Below are positions 25,641-34,964 of a stretch of DNA of 64,000 nucleotides, in pieces. This DNA is from Flavobacteriales bacterium UBA7878 (lineage in GTDB: Bacteria; Bacteroidota; Bacteroidia; Flavobacteriales; Schleiferiaceae): positions 1 through 64,000 of the forward strand of contig DLRW01000037.1 of assembly GCA_002501205.1 (NCBI GenBank). Direction: 5' to 3'. Numbering within the stretch: position 1 is the first letter of the stretch; the number at the start of each line of letters is the position of its first letter. The notes under the pieces are model-generated. The model was not told where the DNA came from, ran no database searches, and saw only the letters and a program-made list of their open reading frames with translations. The position numbers and the translations under genes were made by a program.

Positions 25641-25648
25641 TAGTTTTG
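25641..25648 (+). promoter_or_regulatory. Promoter -7 element of the LamG protein gene
   Basis: TAGTTTTG is a full match to TAnnTTTG, 16 bases before the ATG. An AAGGAG ribosome-binding sequence precedes the ATG, which is uncommon in this phylum. Confidence 0.5.
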
Positions 25649-25664
25649 CGCACCTTAAGGAGCC

Positions 25665-27698
25665 ATGAAAGTAATTCAATACCTGATTTTTACGCTAGCT
25701 CTCCTGCTTTCCTTTTCGGGAATGCAAGAATTAAATGCGCAATGCACCCTGCAAGCTCATTACATGTTAGATGGTAATGCAGCCGATTCCAGTGCCAATT
25801 TAAATCATGGGATATTTGTTGGTGGCCCACAAATAACTGCCGGAGATCGCTACGGGAATCCTAATGGTGCTACCTATTTTGATGGAGTCAATGATTATCT
25901 GAATACCTTAACAACTTTCGACTACCAAGAACGTACCGTAAGTTATTGGTTCTATGCCGAACGTACTACAGCGATCAATGCGATTCTCGCTCATGATGCC
26001 AATAGTTTAACCTATGGTTCTTTTTCATCAGCTATTTCCGGAGGTAATTTAGAAGGTAGAGCTGGTGGTGTTGGCAATGTAGTTTACGGTTTAGGGATTG
26101 TTACTAATGTTTGGTATCATGCCGTTTTGGTTCGAACCGTAGATAGCTGTTTCTATTATGTGAACGGTGTTCAAACCGCTAAGGCTGCGGCCAATGGAAA
26201 TGGCAGTGGCTTTGGAGCTTATGATAAATTGGTAATGGCCTCTAATCGAATGAGAAATGCCAATTTCTTTAAAGGTCGTATTGATGATGTGAAAATATAT
26301 GATTGTGCATTGGATTCTACACAAGTGGATTCTCTACATCAATCTGAATTACCTATTCCTCTTACAGGCCTGCCCTCAGATACCACCATTTGCGATGGAG
26401 ATAGCATCCTAATTAGCATGCCCAACACAGCCGGTGTTTCTTATTTATGGGATAACAATTCCAGTTCAAATACTCGTTGGATTAGCCAGTCAGGTAGCTA
26501 TTGGATAAGAGCAACGACCACCAATGATACCCTGCATGATACGATAATAGTAGGTGTAGTTCCTTTGGCTCAGGCCCAGTTTATTGATACCGTTGTTTGT
26601 GCGGGTCAATCGGTTACAGTTAATTATTCCGCTTCTGCAGCAGACAGCTTATTGTGGTCGGATGGTGATACCTCGAAAATCCGGACATTTAGTTCCAGTG
26701 TAAACTTGACGGTACAATTGTATTCTTTCTGTGGAACGGTATATGACACAGTAAATATCCAAGTGATTCAGTCCTTAAATCCGAGAATTACAGATACCCT
26801 TGTTTGTCCGGGTAATACCTTGCAAATAGGCAGTCGCACCAGTCCTGGCTATAATCTACTGTGGTCTACAGGCAGCACTCAAGGCCAAATCAACGTGAGT
26901 ACAGCCGGTACTTTTTGGTGTCAGGTTTCATTGCAATGTGATACCGTTGTTGATACCTATTACGTGAGTAGTCCACCGGAATTACCATCACCTATTGTTG
27001 CGGATTCATTATTTATATGTGAAGCAGGGGATAGCATTCAAATAGGATTGGCCTTGGATACGGCTATTAACTTTAACTGGTCTAATAATCATTCCAGTTC
27101 CCTTCAATGGGTTTCCCAAGGAGGTAATTATTACCTGAATTTAGATAATGATTGTAGCCAGAAGAATCTGGATTATAATGTTTATGATTTATCAGGATTC
27201 GAACCCGAGCCATTGGGGGATACCACACTTTGCCTGGGAGGGTCTATTTATAAGGACTTTAATCAGTGGCCGATCACGGAGGTTAAAGTGAATGGGGAAA
27301 CCGCCCAAAATGGACTCTATCAATTTGGTCAATCAGGGAATTTCCTCATTGAGTACTATCAAGCCTGTGGAGTATGGACTGATACTTTTAAGCTTGAGAT
27401 AAGGTCGTGTGAATGTGAATTCATAGTACCTAATGCCTTTAGTCCAAACCATGATAATCTAAACGATAGCTACATCATTACCAGCGCTTGCAGTAATTTT
27501 GATTATTCGATTCAGATTTTTAATCGTTGGGGAATTAAGGTTTTTGAAAATAATGGCCCCGAAGATTATTGGGATGGAACCTATAATGGCAGCGAGGTGC
27601 AGCCAGGAGTGTTTATCTACAAGATGTACTTCAGCTCTGAAATAAACGGCCTTTTACAAGAAGGCTATAAGGAAGGAACCATTAGGCTTTATCGCTAA
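25665..27698 (+). CDS. Secreted LamG-domain protein with T9SS type B signal (677 aa)
   Basis: The signal peptide ends in GMQELNAQ near residue 26. A LamG/concanavalin-like domain (about 30-225) is recognisable by LQAHYMLDGNAADSSANLNH, YFDGVNDYL, VSYWFYAERTT and GRIDDVKIYDCALDSTQVD. Four Ig-like repeats follow, each beginning with D-x-x-I/V-C-x-G-x-x-I and containing LWS/LWD (for example DTTICDGDSILISM and DTLVCPGNTLQIGS). The last 85 residues, starting IVPNAFSPNHDNLNDSY and containing FNRWGIKVFE, DYWDGTYNG and GVFIYKMYF, form the CHU_C/gliding-type C-terminal domain that directs export by the type IX system. It is probably surface-exposed and may bind carbohydrate (LamG). An SD-like AAGGAG precedes the ATG. 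Confidence 0.9.
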   Translation: MKVIQYLIFTLALLLSFSGMQELNAQCTLQAHYMLDGNAADSSANLNHGIFVGGPQITAGDRYGNPNGATYFDGVNDYLNTLTTFDYQERTVSYWFYAERTTAINAILAHDANSLTYGSFSSAISGGNLEGRAGGVGNVVYGLGIVTNVWYHAVLVRTVDSCFYYVNGVQTAKAAANGNGSGFGAYDKLVMASNRMRNANFFKGRIDDVKIYDCALDSTQVDSLHQSELPIPLTGLPSDTTICDGDSILISMPNTAGVSYLWDNNSSSNTRWISQSGSYWIRATTTNDTLHDTIIVGVVPLAQAQFIDTVVCAGQSVTVNYSASAADSLLWSDGDTSKIRTFSSSVNLTVQLYSFCGTVYDTVNIQVIQSLNPRITDTLVCPGNTLQIGSRTSPGYNLLWSTGSTQGQINVSTAGTFWCQVSLQCDTVVDTYYVSSPPELPSPIVADSLFICEAGDSIQIGLALDTAINFNWSNNHSSSLQWVSQGGNYYLNLDNDCSQKNLDYNVYDLSGFEPEPLGDTTLCLGGSIYKDFNQWPITEVKVNGETAQNGLYQFGQSGNFLIEYYQACGVWTDTFKLEIRSCECEFIVPNAFSPNHDNLNDSYIITSACSNFDYSIQIFNRWGIKVFENNGPEDYWDGTYNGSEVQPGVFIYKMYFSSEINGLLQEGYKEGTIRLYR

Positions 27699-27752
27699 GG
27701 GATGCCTTATTCCGAAGGGCTGTAGAGCATTGAAATCCGGCTTAGGATTGAT

Positions 27753-27769
27753 GAGCATCGGGGATGCTC
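27753..27769 (+). terminator. Short hairpin after the LamG gene, doubtful terminator
   Basis: GAGCATC and GATGCTC pair over 7 bp around a GGG loop, but only TTAAAC follows, so termination is uncertain. Confidence 0.3.
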
Positions 27770-27823
27770 TTAAACTTAGCAGATCTTTCTAAACTTCTAC
27801 CTAATTCCTTCATCTTTTTTTCT

Positions 27824-27831
27824 TACTTTTG
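27824..27831 (+). promoter_or_regulatory. Promoter -7 element of the rpsF operon
   Basis: TACTTTTG, a full match to TAnnTTTG, 51 bases before rpsF. The leader contains CCTTTTCAACGAAGG, which can form a small hairpin; ribosomal-protein feedback is conceivable but not demonstrable here. Confidence 0.55.
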
Positions 27832-27882
27832 CCGTCCTTTTCAACGAAGGTTTTAAAGGTTTAATTATTAATTGTTTAACAG

Positions 27883-28218
27883 ATGAATCAATACGAATCC
27901 GTTTTCATCATGCATCCCGTCTTATCTGAAGAACAGGTAAGGGAAACGGTAGAAAAATTCAAAGGCTTCATCGAAGCTAAGGGTGGTAAGGTCCTGCACC
28001 TCGAAAACTGGGGCCTTAAGAAACTCGCTTATCCAATTCAGAGCAAGCGCAGTGGTTTCTACCATTTGATGGAATTCCAAGCTGAGGGTGAAATCATCAC
28101 TCCACTTGAAGTAGAAATGAAACGTGATGAGCGCATTATCCGTTTCTTGAATGTTAGAATGGACAAGCACCATGTGGATTATGCCAAGGTGCGTCGTCAG
28201 AAATTGCAAAACGCTTAA
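27883..28218 (+). CDS. rpsF: 30S ribosomal protein S6
   Basis: S6 binds 16S rRNA together with S18 in the platform of the small subunit. The 111 residues include the standard opening YESVFIMHPVLSEEQV and the central LENWGLKKLAYPIQSKRSGFY, with IIRFLNVRMDKHH near the end. It is first in the rpsF-rpsR-rplI operon, 12 bases before rpsR. A promoter is visible 51 bases upstream. Confidence 0.97.
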   Translation: MNQYESVFIMHPVLSEEQVRETVEKFKGFIEAKGGKVLHLENWGLKKLAYPIQSKRSGFYHLMEFQAEGEIITPLEVEMKRDERIIRFLNVRMDKHHVDYAKVRRQKLQNA

Positions 28219-28230
28219 AAGATTTAGATC

Positions 28231-28518
28231 ATGGCAGAATTGGATACCGGATCAAACCAATCCGAAATTCGTTACTTACAACCCCTGAAAATTGATACTG
28301 GCAAGCGCGAAAAGTTTTGTCGTTTCCGCCGCTATGGTATCAAATACGTGGATTATAAGGATCCCGATTTCCTCGCTCAGTTTTTGAATGAGCAAGGTAA
28401 AATCCTTCCTCGTCGTATTACCGGTACTTCTTTGAAGTATCAGCGTAAAGTTTCTACCGCTATTAAGCGTGCCCGTCACTTGGCCATCTTGCCATACGTT
28501 ACCGATAACCTTAAATAA
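28231..28518 (+). CDS. rpsR: 30S ribosomal protein S18
   Basis: S18 pairs with S6 on the 30S platform. The 95 residues show KFCRFRRYGIKYVDYKDPDF and the rRNA-binding ILPRRITGTSLKYQRKVSTA, then IKRARHLAILPY, all characteristic. The N-terminal extension of about 25 residues is longer than in E. coli, as is usual in Bacteroidota. It lies between rpsF and rplI, with 9 bases to the next ATG. Confidence 0.97.
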   Translation: MAELDTGSNQSEIRYLQPLKIDTGKREKFCRFRRYGIKYVDYKDPDFLAQFLNEQGKILPRRITGTSLKYQRKVSTAIKRARHLAILPYVTDNLK

Positions 28519-28527
28519 GCCGGAACC

Positions 28528-28980
28528 ATGGAAGTAATTCTGAAACAAGACGTAGAGCATTTAGGTTATAAAGACGATGTAGTAACTGTGAAAAACGGTT
28601 ATGGTCGTAATTACCTTATTCCCCAAGGATATGCCGAATTAGCTACTCCATCTGCAAAGAAGGTTTTAGCTGAGAACATTAAGCAGCGCATGCATAAAGA
28701 AGCTAAGGCTATCGAAGATGCGAAGAAAACTGCTGAAGGCCTGAATGGCTTAGAGATTAAAATGATCGCTAAAGTTGGTAAGGGTAACAAATTGTTCGGT
28801 TCCTTGAACAATGCAGATCTGGCCGATGAATTGGCTAAAAAAGGTCATAGCATCGATCGTAAATACATTCAAATCCAAGGTGGTACTGTTAAAGCTACCG
28901 GTCCTTACATCGCACACATCCGTTTGCATCGTGAGGTGAATGTAGAGTTCAACTTCGAAGTTGTAGCTGAACAAGCTTAA
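28528..28980 (+). CDS. rplI: 50S ribosomal protein L9
   Basis: L9 binds 23S rRNA at the base of the L1 stalk. It has the N-terminal globular domain MEVILKQDVEHLGYKDDVVT with VKNGYGRNYLIPQGYAELAT, a connecting helix with AKAIEDAKKTAEGL, and the C-terminal domain GKLFGS-like GKGNKLFGSLNNADLADEL. Length of 150 is normal. It ends the operon, and a strong terminator follows within 30 bases. Confidence 0.97.
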   Translation: MEVILKQDVEHLGYKDDVVTVKNGYGRNYLIPQGYAELATPSAKKVLAENIKQRMHKEAKAIEDAKKTAEGLNGLEIKMIAKVGKGNKLFGSLNNADLADELAKKGHSIDRKYIQIQGGTVKATGPYIAHIRLHREVNVEFNFEVVAEQA

Positions 28981-29005
28981 GAAATAGATTCGAACTTCAT
29001 ATTTA

Positions 29006-29037
29006 CCCCGATTTCCAGCTTGGAAGTCGGGGTTTTT
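29006..29037 (+). terminator. Rho-independent terminator of the rpsF-rpsR-rplI operon
   Basis: CCCCGATTTCC pairs with GGAAGTCGGGG (11 bp, one G-U) around AGCTT, followed by TTTTT. Confidence 0.9.
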
Positions 29038-29539
29038 CTTTGTCTATACCTGCCTAATTGGGAGCTAATCAGCAATAGGTTTTCCTATACACCGGAAATT
29101 ATTACGGAAAATCGCCACTTTTTTCAATTTATTCTTAAAAGGATGTCAGTAATTCTAGAATGTTTAGGATTAAGAATTTGTTGTGTTCATTAAGTGCTTG
29201 TAAATCAAAAGGGTGGGTCGTGGTTTGAATGAGGTTTCGGAATGGTGATTTTTAATATTCACTTATTAATTCTATTTAATTGTCATTTTAATTTTTTTAA
29301 CACTCCTCAATTTCCTGCTTAAAGAACAGGCTTAAAGTGCTCTGTCTCAGTAAATCTGTATGTGAAATAACGATTTGTTGGTGTGAAATTCAAAAAGGTT
29401 GGGTAATTTGACAATAGAGCAAGAAATGACAAATGCGAGTAATTCTTGAAAAAGCGCGGTTTAATTCCTTTTGATCCTTGGTTTTTATTGTGTTAGTTTA
29501 CCAATTACTAACCTTTATTTACTAACCAAGAATCCTAAG
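29038..29539. other. About 500 bases without a gene
   Basis: AT-rich spacer between the ribosomal operon terminator and the large T9SS gene. No frame, RNA gene or repeat is convincing; GGGTAATTTGAC near 29401 only loosely resembles a promoter. It probably holds the promoter and leader of the 29540 gene. Confidence 0.5.
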
Positions 29540-32500
29540 ATGAAGAACAAACTACGTTTGGTCTGGGCCCTATTATTTTTTTCGCCTGGATTGATTTGGT
29601 CGCAGCAAGCGGCTAATTATTCGTTTTCGGTTTCTAGTTCTACTTATCAGGAACTAGGACCTTCTGCAAATTCGCTTTCGGCAATTCTGGCCGATAACGC
29701 TAGCGCCGATGTACCCATCGGTTTTAATTTTACCTTCGAAGGGCTAAGCTATGATACTGTAGCGGTTGCTTCGGATGGTTTCATTTCCTTTATAAAAGGT
29801 GCTACCTCTACCTCGGGAAATGATTTGGATAATGGCTCTTCTGCTCGCAGACCATTGGTAGCTCCTTTATGGGATGATCATGATGGTAATGCGAATACCT
29901 CTGCCGCCTTATATGAAACCACAGGTTTGGCTCCTAATCGGGTGTTTACCTTTGAATGGAGAGATTGGGAGTGGAGTTGGAATGCATCCGATTCTGTAGT
30001 TTCCTTTCAGGTTAAATTATATGAAAGCACCAATGTGGTGGAATTCCATTACCGTTGGGAGTGCAGTTCTTGTATCACTGGACCAGATGCCTCAATCGGA
30101 CTTTCAGGAGCCAGTAGCTTTTTATCTGTTTATGATGTAGGTACTGCCAATCCAAAAGTTTCAAATTCTTCCGAGTACGCCAGTTTGGATACAGTGGTAA
30201 CGGATCAAGTATATAGCTTTACTCCCCCAGCATGTCCTGCTCCTGTTTTAGATTCTATTCATAACATTACGACCGCTGGTTTTGATGTTTATTGGAGTGG
30301 TGTTAATGGCGATGATGTAATTATCAATTGGGGACCTGCAGGCTTTAATCAAGCTACTTCAACAGCACAGAATTTAGACACCTCCAATACTGGTATGTAC
30401 GGTATTAGCGGTTTAACAGCTGGTGCACTTTACGATGTTTATTTACAACGTATTTGCAGTGGTAGTAATAGTCAATGGCTTGGTCCAATAAAAGTGCAAT
30501 TACCCTGTTTAGCACAATCATTACCATACTCTGAGGACTTTAACGGCAGTTTAGGTTGCTTTACCGTAGCGGATAGTGCGGGTAGCGCTGATACTTGGGC
30601 CTGGACCGCAGACTACTCGGGTAGTGATTTGGACGGAAATCCGGGTTTTGCCTTTGTAAACAGCGATGCCGCAGGCAGTACATCAATGGATGAATACCTT
30701 ATTTCTCCAGTTATTGATGCTTCCGCAATTACGGGAAGCTTAATATTGGAATTTGATCAGTATTATCAATGGTACAGTAGTGATAATGGATATGTAGAGG
30801 TTTATGATGGAACCAATTGGATTACCGTTTTGTCCCAAAATTCTACTATTGGGGCTTGGTCTAATCCTGACCATCAACGAATCGATTTAACTGCATACGC
30901 TAATGCCAATTTGCAAGTTCGATTCCACTATACCGCCTATTATGATTGGTACTGGGCAGTTGATAATTTTTCCATTCTAGAGGAGCTTTGTAACACCAGT
31001 TCAAACCTTAGTTTAGTTACAGCTTTTTCAGATAGTATCACTATCAATTGGGATCCAGGTCAAGGTACCAGCTTTGGCATTGAATATGGTCCGACAGGAT
31101 TTAGCCCCGGAAGTGGAACATTTGCTAGCACTACTGATACTTTCTATACCGCTACTGGTTTAAGTTCAAATACTTTGTATGACTTCTATTTAACGGATAC
31201 CTGTAGTGGTGGTTCCTTTAGTCAGACTATTGGACCATTGATTGCCAGCACCACTTGTACTTCAGTTTCCATGCCTTATGTGGAGGATTTTGAAATCTGG
31301 CCTTTAAGCTGCTGGGATTCTACCTCCAGTGTTAGCTTCAATTGGGAGCCATCTGGTTCCAGCCCGGATCGTTATGCACTGGCTAATTTCTGGAGCAACT
31401 CCAGTGGAACCGCAGTGATTAGTTCTCGTCCGATTACTATCAGTCAGGATGCGCAAGTACGTTTCTATTGGTCGCATCATTACAATACCACCTATCCAGA
31501 CGATCAGTTTATTGTTCGTGCGAAATCTTTGAATGGAAATGCTACCTGGGATACTATCTTAAATTTAAAAGGACCTTCTTTTGATGACCCTAGCGCCGCG
31601 AATACGGCTGCTGGTTCTTTTATTGAGGAAATCATTCTTTTAGATCCAGCCGTATATACTGGTCATGACGCTGTGATCGAACTGATCGGGGTAACCGATT
31701 ATGGTCCTCATTTATATGTAAATGACTTTAATGTAGAAGCAGTGCCCCCATGTCCACAAGTTCAAGGACTGCGAGACAGTGCAACTACCGCATGGGAAAG
31801 CATTTTGAAATGGGATGATGTATCTGGAAACGGCAGTTCTTATCAAGTTTGGTTTGGTCCCCAAGGTTTTTACCAGGGAACGCAAACTACCGCTGGAACT
31901 CAAGTTTTAGTAAGCTCAGATACCTTATTGGTTGATACTTTAAGCGGATTGAGCTGCTATGAATTTTTAGTACGATCCATTTGTGGTCCTGGAGACTCAA
32001 GTGCTTGGACTGGACCCTACTCATTCTGTACTCCACCCACTTGTCCTGATCCATCCGCTTTAAATGTGTCCAATAGTCAATTAAACCAAGTAGATTTAGA
32101 TTGGACCAGTGGTGGTGCCAGCAACTTTAATTTAGCGATTGGAGCTCCTGGTTTTAGCCCGGCTCCAGCTAATATTGTAAACGTATCTACAAACACTTAT
32201 ACTGCTACCAGTTTAATGCCTGGAACTACTTATGAAGTTTATGTGCGGGATAGTTGTGGATTAGGTGATGTAAGTGATTGGGTAGGACCTATTTCTTTCA
32301 CCACTGCCTACAATACCAATTTCTTGGATAATTTCGATGCCTTCTCATTTAACAATGGTGGCTGGCAAGAGGCTGATGGTCAATTAAGCAGTGCTACAAA
32401 CTTTACCAGCACTTCTTCATCCTCCTGGGGATTTGATGACTATGGTAATAATACCAGCAATAGCAGTAGCCAAAGGGTGAATATCTATTTCGATGGTCAA

Positions 32501-34423
32501 TACGAATGGTTAATCAGCCCTAGTATTTACCTGGATCCAGCTATTACTAATCTTCAAGTTGAATTTGATGCTGCGGTAACCGATTATGCGAGTACGGCTC
32601 AAGGCTATTTTGGTTCAGATGATTCCCTAGCCTTGGTTATTTCCACTGATAATGGTTTGACTTGGTCTGAGGCCAATATTATTTGGGTGAAGACAGCCAA
32701 TGATACTATTGATAATACCGGTGAACATTTCACCCTTCCTTTAACTGGTTATTCGGGTTATGTGAAGTTTGGCTTCTATGCAGGATCTACCATTGATGAC
32801 CCTGAGGATACGGATTGGTTTATTGATAACTTCGAAGTACGTACCCCTCGTGCTTGTGCTAATCCTACAGGTTTAGCTGTGAATGGTATTTCTACCACTG
32901 GCGCCGTTGGGCATTGGACTCCAGGTAGTGCCGTAATCCTAAGTACAGATATAATTCTTACTACCGCGGGACAGTCTCCAGCAAATGGTACTGTCTTAAA
33001 TCCTACAGCTGCTGATTCCATTATCTTCTCGAATCTTACTCCTTCTACTGGTTATTGTTTCTATATCGTAGAAGAATGTGCGAATGGTTTCTCGGATACA
33101 ATCGGACCAGAATGCTTTACTACTCAATGTTTGCCTATGACCGCGCCCTATAGTCAAAACTTTGATTCAGCGCCGGCGCAAGATCCATTTGATGGTATTC
33201 CTTGTTGGACGGTAATTGGCCCTGGAGCAAGTGATATTGAATTAGTGGATGTTCCGGACTTTGGAGTAGCCAATGCCCCTAGTGCTCCAAATGCCGTTGA
33301 GTTAAATGACGGAGACTTTAATGCCGGTGATACAGCGATTTTAGTTAGTCCAACCTTTAGTGATTTAGGTACCGGTTTAAATCGCATTTCTTTCGAAGTA
33401 GCTTTTGAAAATACAGTTGAAAGTCTATTCGTAGGATTACTCGACAATCCTTATGATGCCGGAAGCCTACGAATTGTAGATACCATCACAACTACTACAG
33501 CTGGAGTATATCAATCGTATACTTATGATTTTGATGATCCTACCTTAATAGGATCGGCTCAGAACATTGCATTAGTACATGGCACCGACATTTATGAGGT
33601 GTATGTAGATAATTTTGTCTACGAGGCGATTACAGTTGCCTGTCAGGTACCTACGGCCTTAAATGTTAGTGCAACTGGCTGTGATACTTTAACAGTAGAC
33701 TGGACCTCTAACAGCGGTGGATCTATCATCCAATACGGTCCTAGTGGCTTTACACCCGGTCAGGGAAGCTTTACTGGAATCGTTACCTCACCATTCGATA
33801 TTACTGGTTTACCATTGAATACCGAGTTCGATGTATGGGTAGCTGATACTTGTGGTTCTGATACCAGTGCATATGCTGGTCCATTTACGCTTAAGACTGA
33901 TTCTGTAGGTCCTATTTGGGCGTCTTTCACAGCTCAGATTACTAATGTTACTATGACTAGCGCCGATGTAAGCTTTGATGCTTCTGCATCGACCAATGCA
34001 GTGTCTTACGACTGGACTTTCGACAATGGTTCTACAGGTACTGGTGTAAATGCCAATACTAGCTATTCAGCTAATGGTACTTACAATGTAACCCTTACGG
34101 TTACCGACCGTTGTGGTGCTACTGATGATACTACACTTGCGGTGGTGGTTCAGGGAATTTCTCTGGAAGAGGAAATGCTGAATTCTAAAATTGGCATTTA
34201 TCCTAACCCTAATAACGGTCAGTTTAATCTGGAGCTTCCGAATACTGGATCTTCATTTGATCTTACCGTTACTGATCTTGCTGGTAAAGTGATTTATGAG
34301 CAAGCTGACCTCCGCTCAGACAGCGAACATCAAATTAGCTTACCTTCTGTAGCGAAGGGAGTTTATATGGTGATTCTGCGCAGCGAAGGCAAGCGCATCA
34401 GTCGCCGCTTAATTATTGAATAA
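29540..34423 (+). CDS. Large secreted fibronectin-III / anchor-J adhesin-like protein with T9SS type A signal (1627 aa)
   Basis: The signal peptide MKNKLRLVWALLFFSPGLIWSQ sets the start at 29540; the upstream in-frame codon would add 23 residues with no signal-like content. After an N-terminal beta domain (to about 230), fibronectin-III-like modules (recurring IEYGPxGF, TGLxxxTxYDxY, DxCG, WxGPxxF) alternate with choice-of-anchor-J modules (YSEDFNGSLGCF, YVEDFEIWPLSCW, FLDNFDAFSFNNGGW, YSQNFDSAPAQDPF). A PKD domain (VSYDWTFDNGSTGTG ... YNVTLTVTDRCG) and the type A sorting domain IGIYPNPNNGQFNLEL ... GVYMVILRSEGKRISRRLII close it. It is likely a surface adhesin or matrix protein exported by the type IX system. 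A strong terminator follows. Confidence 0.9.
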   Translation: MKNKLRLVWALLFFSPGLIWSQQAANYSFSVSSSTYQELGPSANSLSAILADNASADVPIGFNFTFEGLSYDTVAVASDGFISFIKGATSTSGNDLDNGSSARRPLVAPLWDDHDGNANTSAALYETTGLAPNRVFTFEWRDWEWSWNASDSVVSFQVKLYESTNVVEFHYRWECSSCITGPDASIGLSGASSFLSVYDVGTANPKVSNSSEYASLDTVVTDQVYSFTPPACPAPVLDSIHNITTAGFDVYWSGVNGDDVIINWGPAGFNQATSTAQNLDTSNTGMYGISGLTAGALYDVYLQRICSGSNSQWLGPIKVQLPCLAQSLPYSEDFNGSLGCFTVADSAGSADTWAWTADYSGSDLDGNPGFAFVNSDAAGSTSMDEYLISPVIDASAITGSLILEFDQYYQWYSSDNGYVEVYDGTNWITVLSQNSTIGAWSNPDHQRIDLTAYANANLQVRFHYTAYYDWYWAVDNFSILEELCNTSSNLSLVTAFSDSITINWDPGQGTSFGIEYGPTGFSPGSGTFASTTDTFYTATGLSSNTLYDFYLTDTCSGGSFSQTIGPLIASTTCTSVSMPYVEDFEIWPLSCWDSTSSVSFNWEPSGSSPDRYALANFWSNSSGTAVISSRPITISQDAQVRFYWSHHYNTTYPDDQFIVRAKSLNGNATWDTILNLKGPSFDDPSAANTAAGSFIEEIILLDPAVYTGHDAVIELIGVTDYGPHLYVNDFNVEAVPPCPQVQGLRDSATTAWESILKWDDVSGNGSSYQVWFGPQGFYQGTQTTAGTQVLVSSDTLLVDTLSGLSCYEFLVRSICGPGDSSAWTGPYSFCTPPTCPDPSALNVSNSQLNQVDLDWTSGGASNFNLAIGAPGFSPAPANIVNVSTNTYTATSLMPGTTYEVYVRDSCGLGDVSDWVGPISFTTAYNTNFLDNFDAFSFNNGGWQEADGQLSSATNFTSTSSSSWGFDDYGNNTSNSSSQRVNIYFDGQYEWLISPSIYLDPAITNLQVEFDAAVTDYASTAQGYFGSDDSLALVISTDNGLTWSEANIIWVKTANDTIDNTGEHFTLPLTGYSGYVKFGFYAGSTIDDPEDTDWFIDNFEVRTPRACANPTGLAVNGISTTGAVGHWTPGSAVILSTDIILTTAGQSPANGTVLNPTAADSIIFSNLTPSTGYCFYIVEECANGFSDTIGPECFTTQCLPMTAPYSQNFDSAPAQDPFDGIPCWTVIGPGASDIELVDVPDFGVANAPSAPNAVELNDGDFNAGDTAILVSPTFSDLGTGLNRISFEVAFENTVESLFVGLLDNPYDAGSLRIVDTITTTTAGVYQSYTYDFDDPTLIGSAQNIALVHGTDIYEVYVDNFVYEAITVACQVPTALNVSATGCDTLTVDWTSNSGGSIIQYGPSGFTPGQGSFTGIVTSPFDITGLPLNTEFDVWVADTCGSDTSAYAGPFTLKTDSVGPIWASFTAQITNVTMTSADVSFDASASTNAVSYDWTFDNGSTGTGVNANTSYSANGTYNVTLTVTDRCGATDDTTLAVVVQGISLEEEMLNSKIGIYPNPNNGQFNLELPNTGSSFDLTVTDLAGKVIYEQADLRSDSEHQISLPSVAKGVYMVILRSEGKRISRRLIIE

Positions 34424-34443
34424 ACAGAGATAGTTAATACGGG

Positions 34444-34479
34444 AAAGCCCCGGTTCTTCATTGAGCCGGGGCTTTTTTT
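34444..34479 (+). terminator. Strong Rho-independent terminator
   Basis: AAAGCCCCGG pairs perfectly with CCGGGGCTTT (10 bp) around a 12-base loop, followed by a T run. It stops the 29540 transcript and faces the end of the leftward peptidase cluster. Confidence 0.9.
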
Positions 34480-34496
34480 GTGCTTTTAATTAGTGC

Positions 34497-34964
34497 TTAG
34501 AGCTCCAATTCCATATGGTAATTGATCAAGATTTGATCGGCCCTCGGGTTTTCATTCCTCCGAATTTGTTTCCAACCCTGGGCTTCCATAAAGGGTCTGG
34601 CCGTGATGCTGATATCGGAGCTAATTTTAGAATGTCCCTTTTTTCGTGCTTCTTCAATTGCAATTGCAACTAATTGCTTGGCAATTCCTAAGCCTTGATG
34701 ATGCGGAGACACATAGAGAAAATCCAAATAGTTCCCATCTTTTAAACTGCAAAAGCCCGCCAATTGGGTATCAACCAGGGCTAGCCAAACTATTTGGTGT
34801 TGGATAAGTTCCTCCCAGCGTTGGGTATTCTTTAAACTTAAAAGCCAGGCCTCAATTTCTTCAGGGCTGTAGTCTTGGCTACAAGTTTGGCGGATACTGG
34901 CCTCAAATAAGCTTTTCATGGTTGGGAGATCCTCCACCTTAGCCAATACTAATCTACTTTTCAT
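34497..34964 (-). CDS. GNAT family N-acetyltransferase
   Basis: A 155-residue cytoplasmic acetyltransferase of the GNAT fold. The acetyl-CoA loop is LYVSPHHQGLGIAKQLVAIA (V-x-P-x-x-Q-G-x-G), preceded by the strand WLALVDTQLAGFCSLKDGNYLDF, and the C-terminal strand has the common RNENPRADQILINYHMEL ending. The substrate is unknown. Its ATG overlaps the stop of the TPR gene (ATGA), so it is the last gene of the leftward cluster. Confidence 0.85.
   Translation of the reverse strand: MKSRLVLAKVEDLPTMKSLFEASIRQTCSQDYSPEEIEAWLLSLKNTQRWEELIQHQIVWLALVDTQLAGFCSLKDGNYLDFLYVSPHHQGLGIAKQLVAIAIEEARKKGHSKISSDISITARPFMEAQGWKQIRRNENPRADQILINYHMELEL

Noticed and set aside
32776..33447. Leftward frames inside the large T9SS gene
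   Set aside because: Ser/Thr/Gly-rich coding sequence keeps the other strand open; no motif present.
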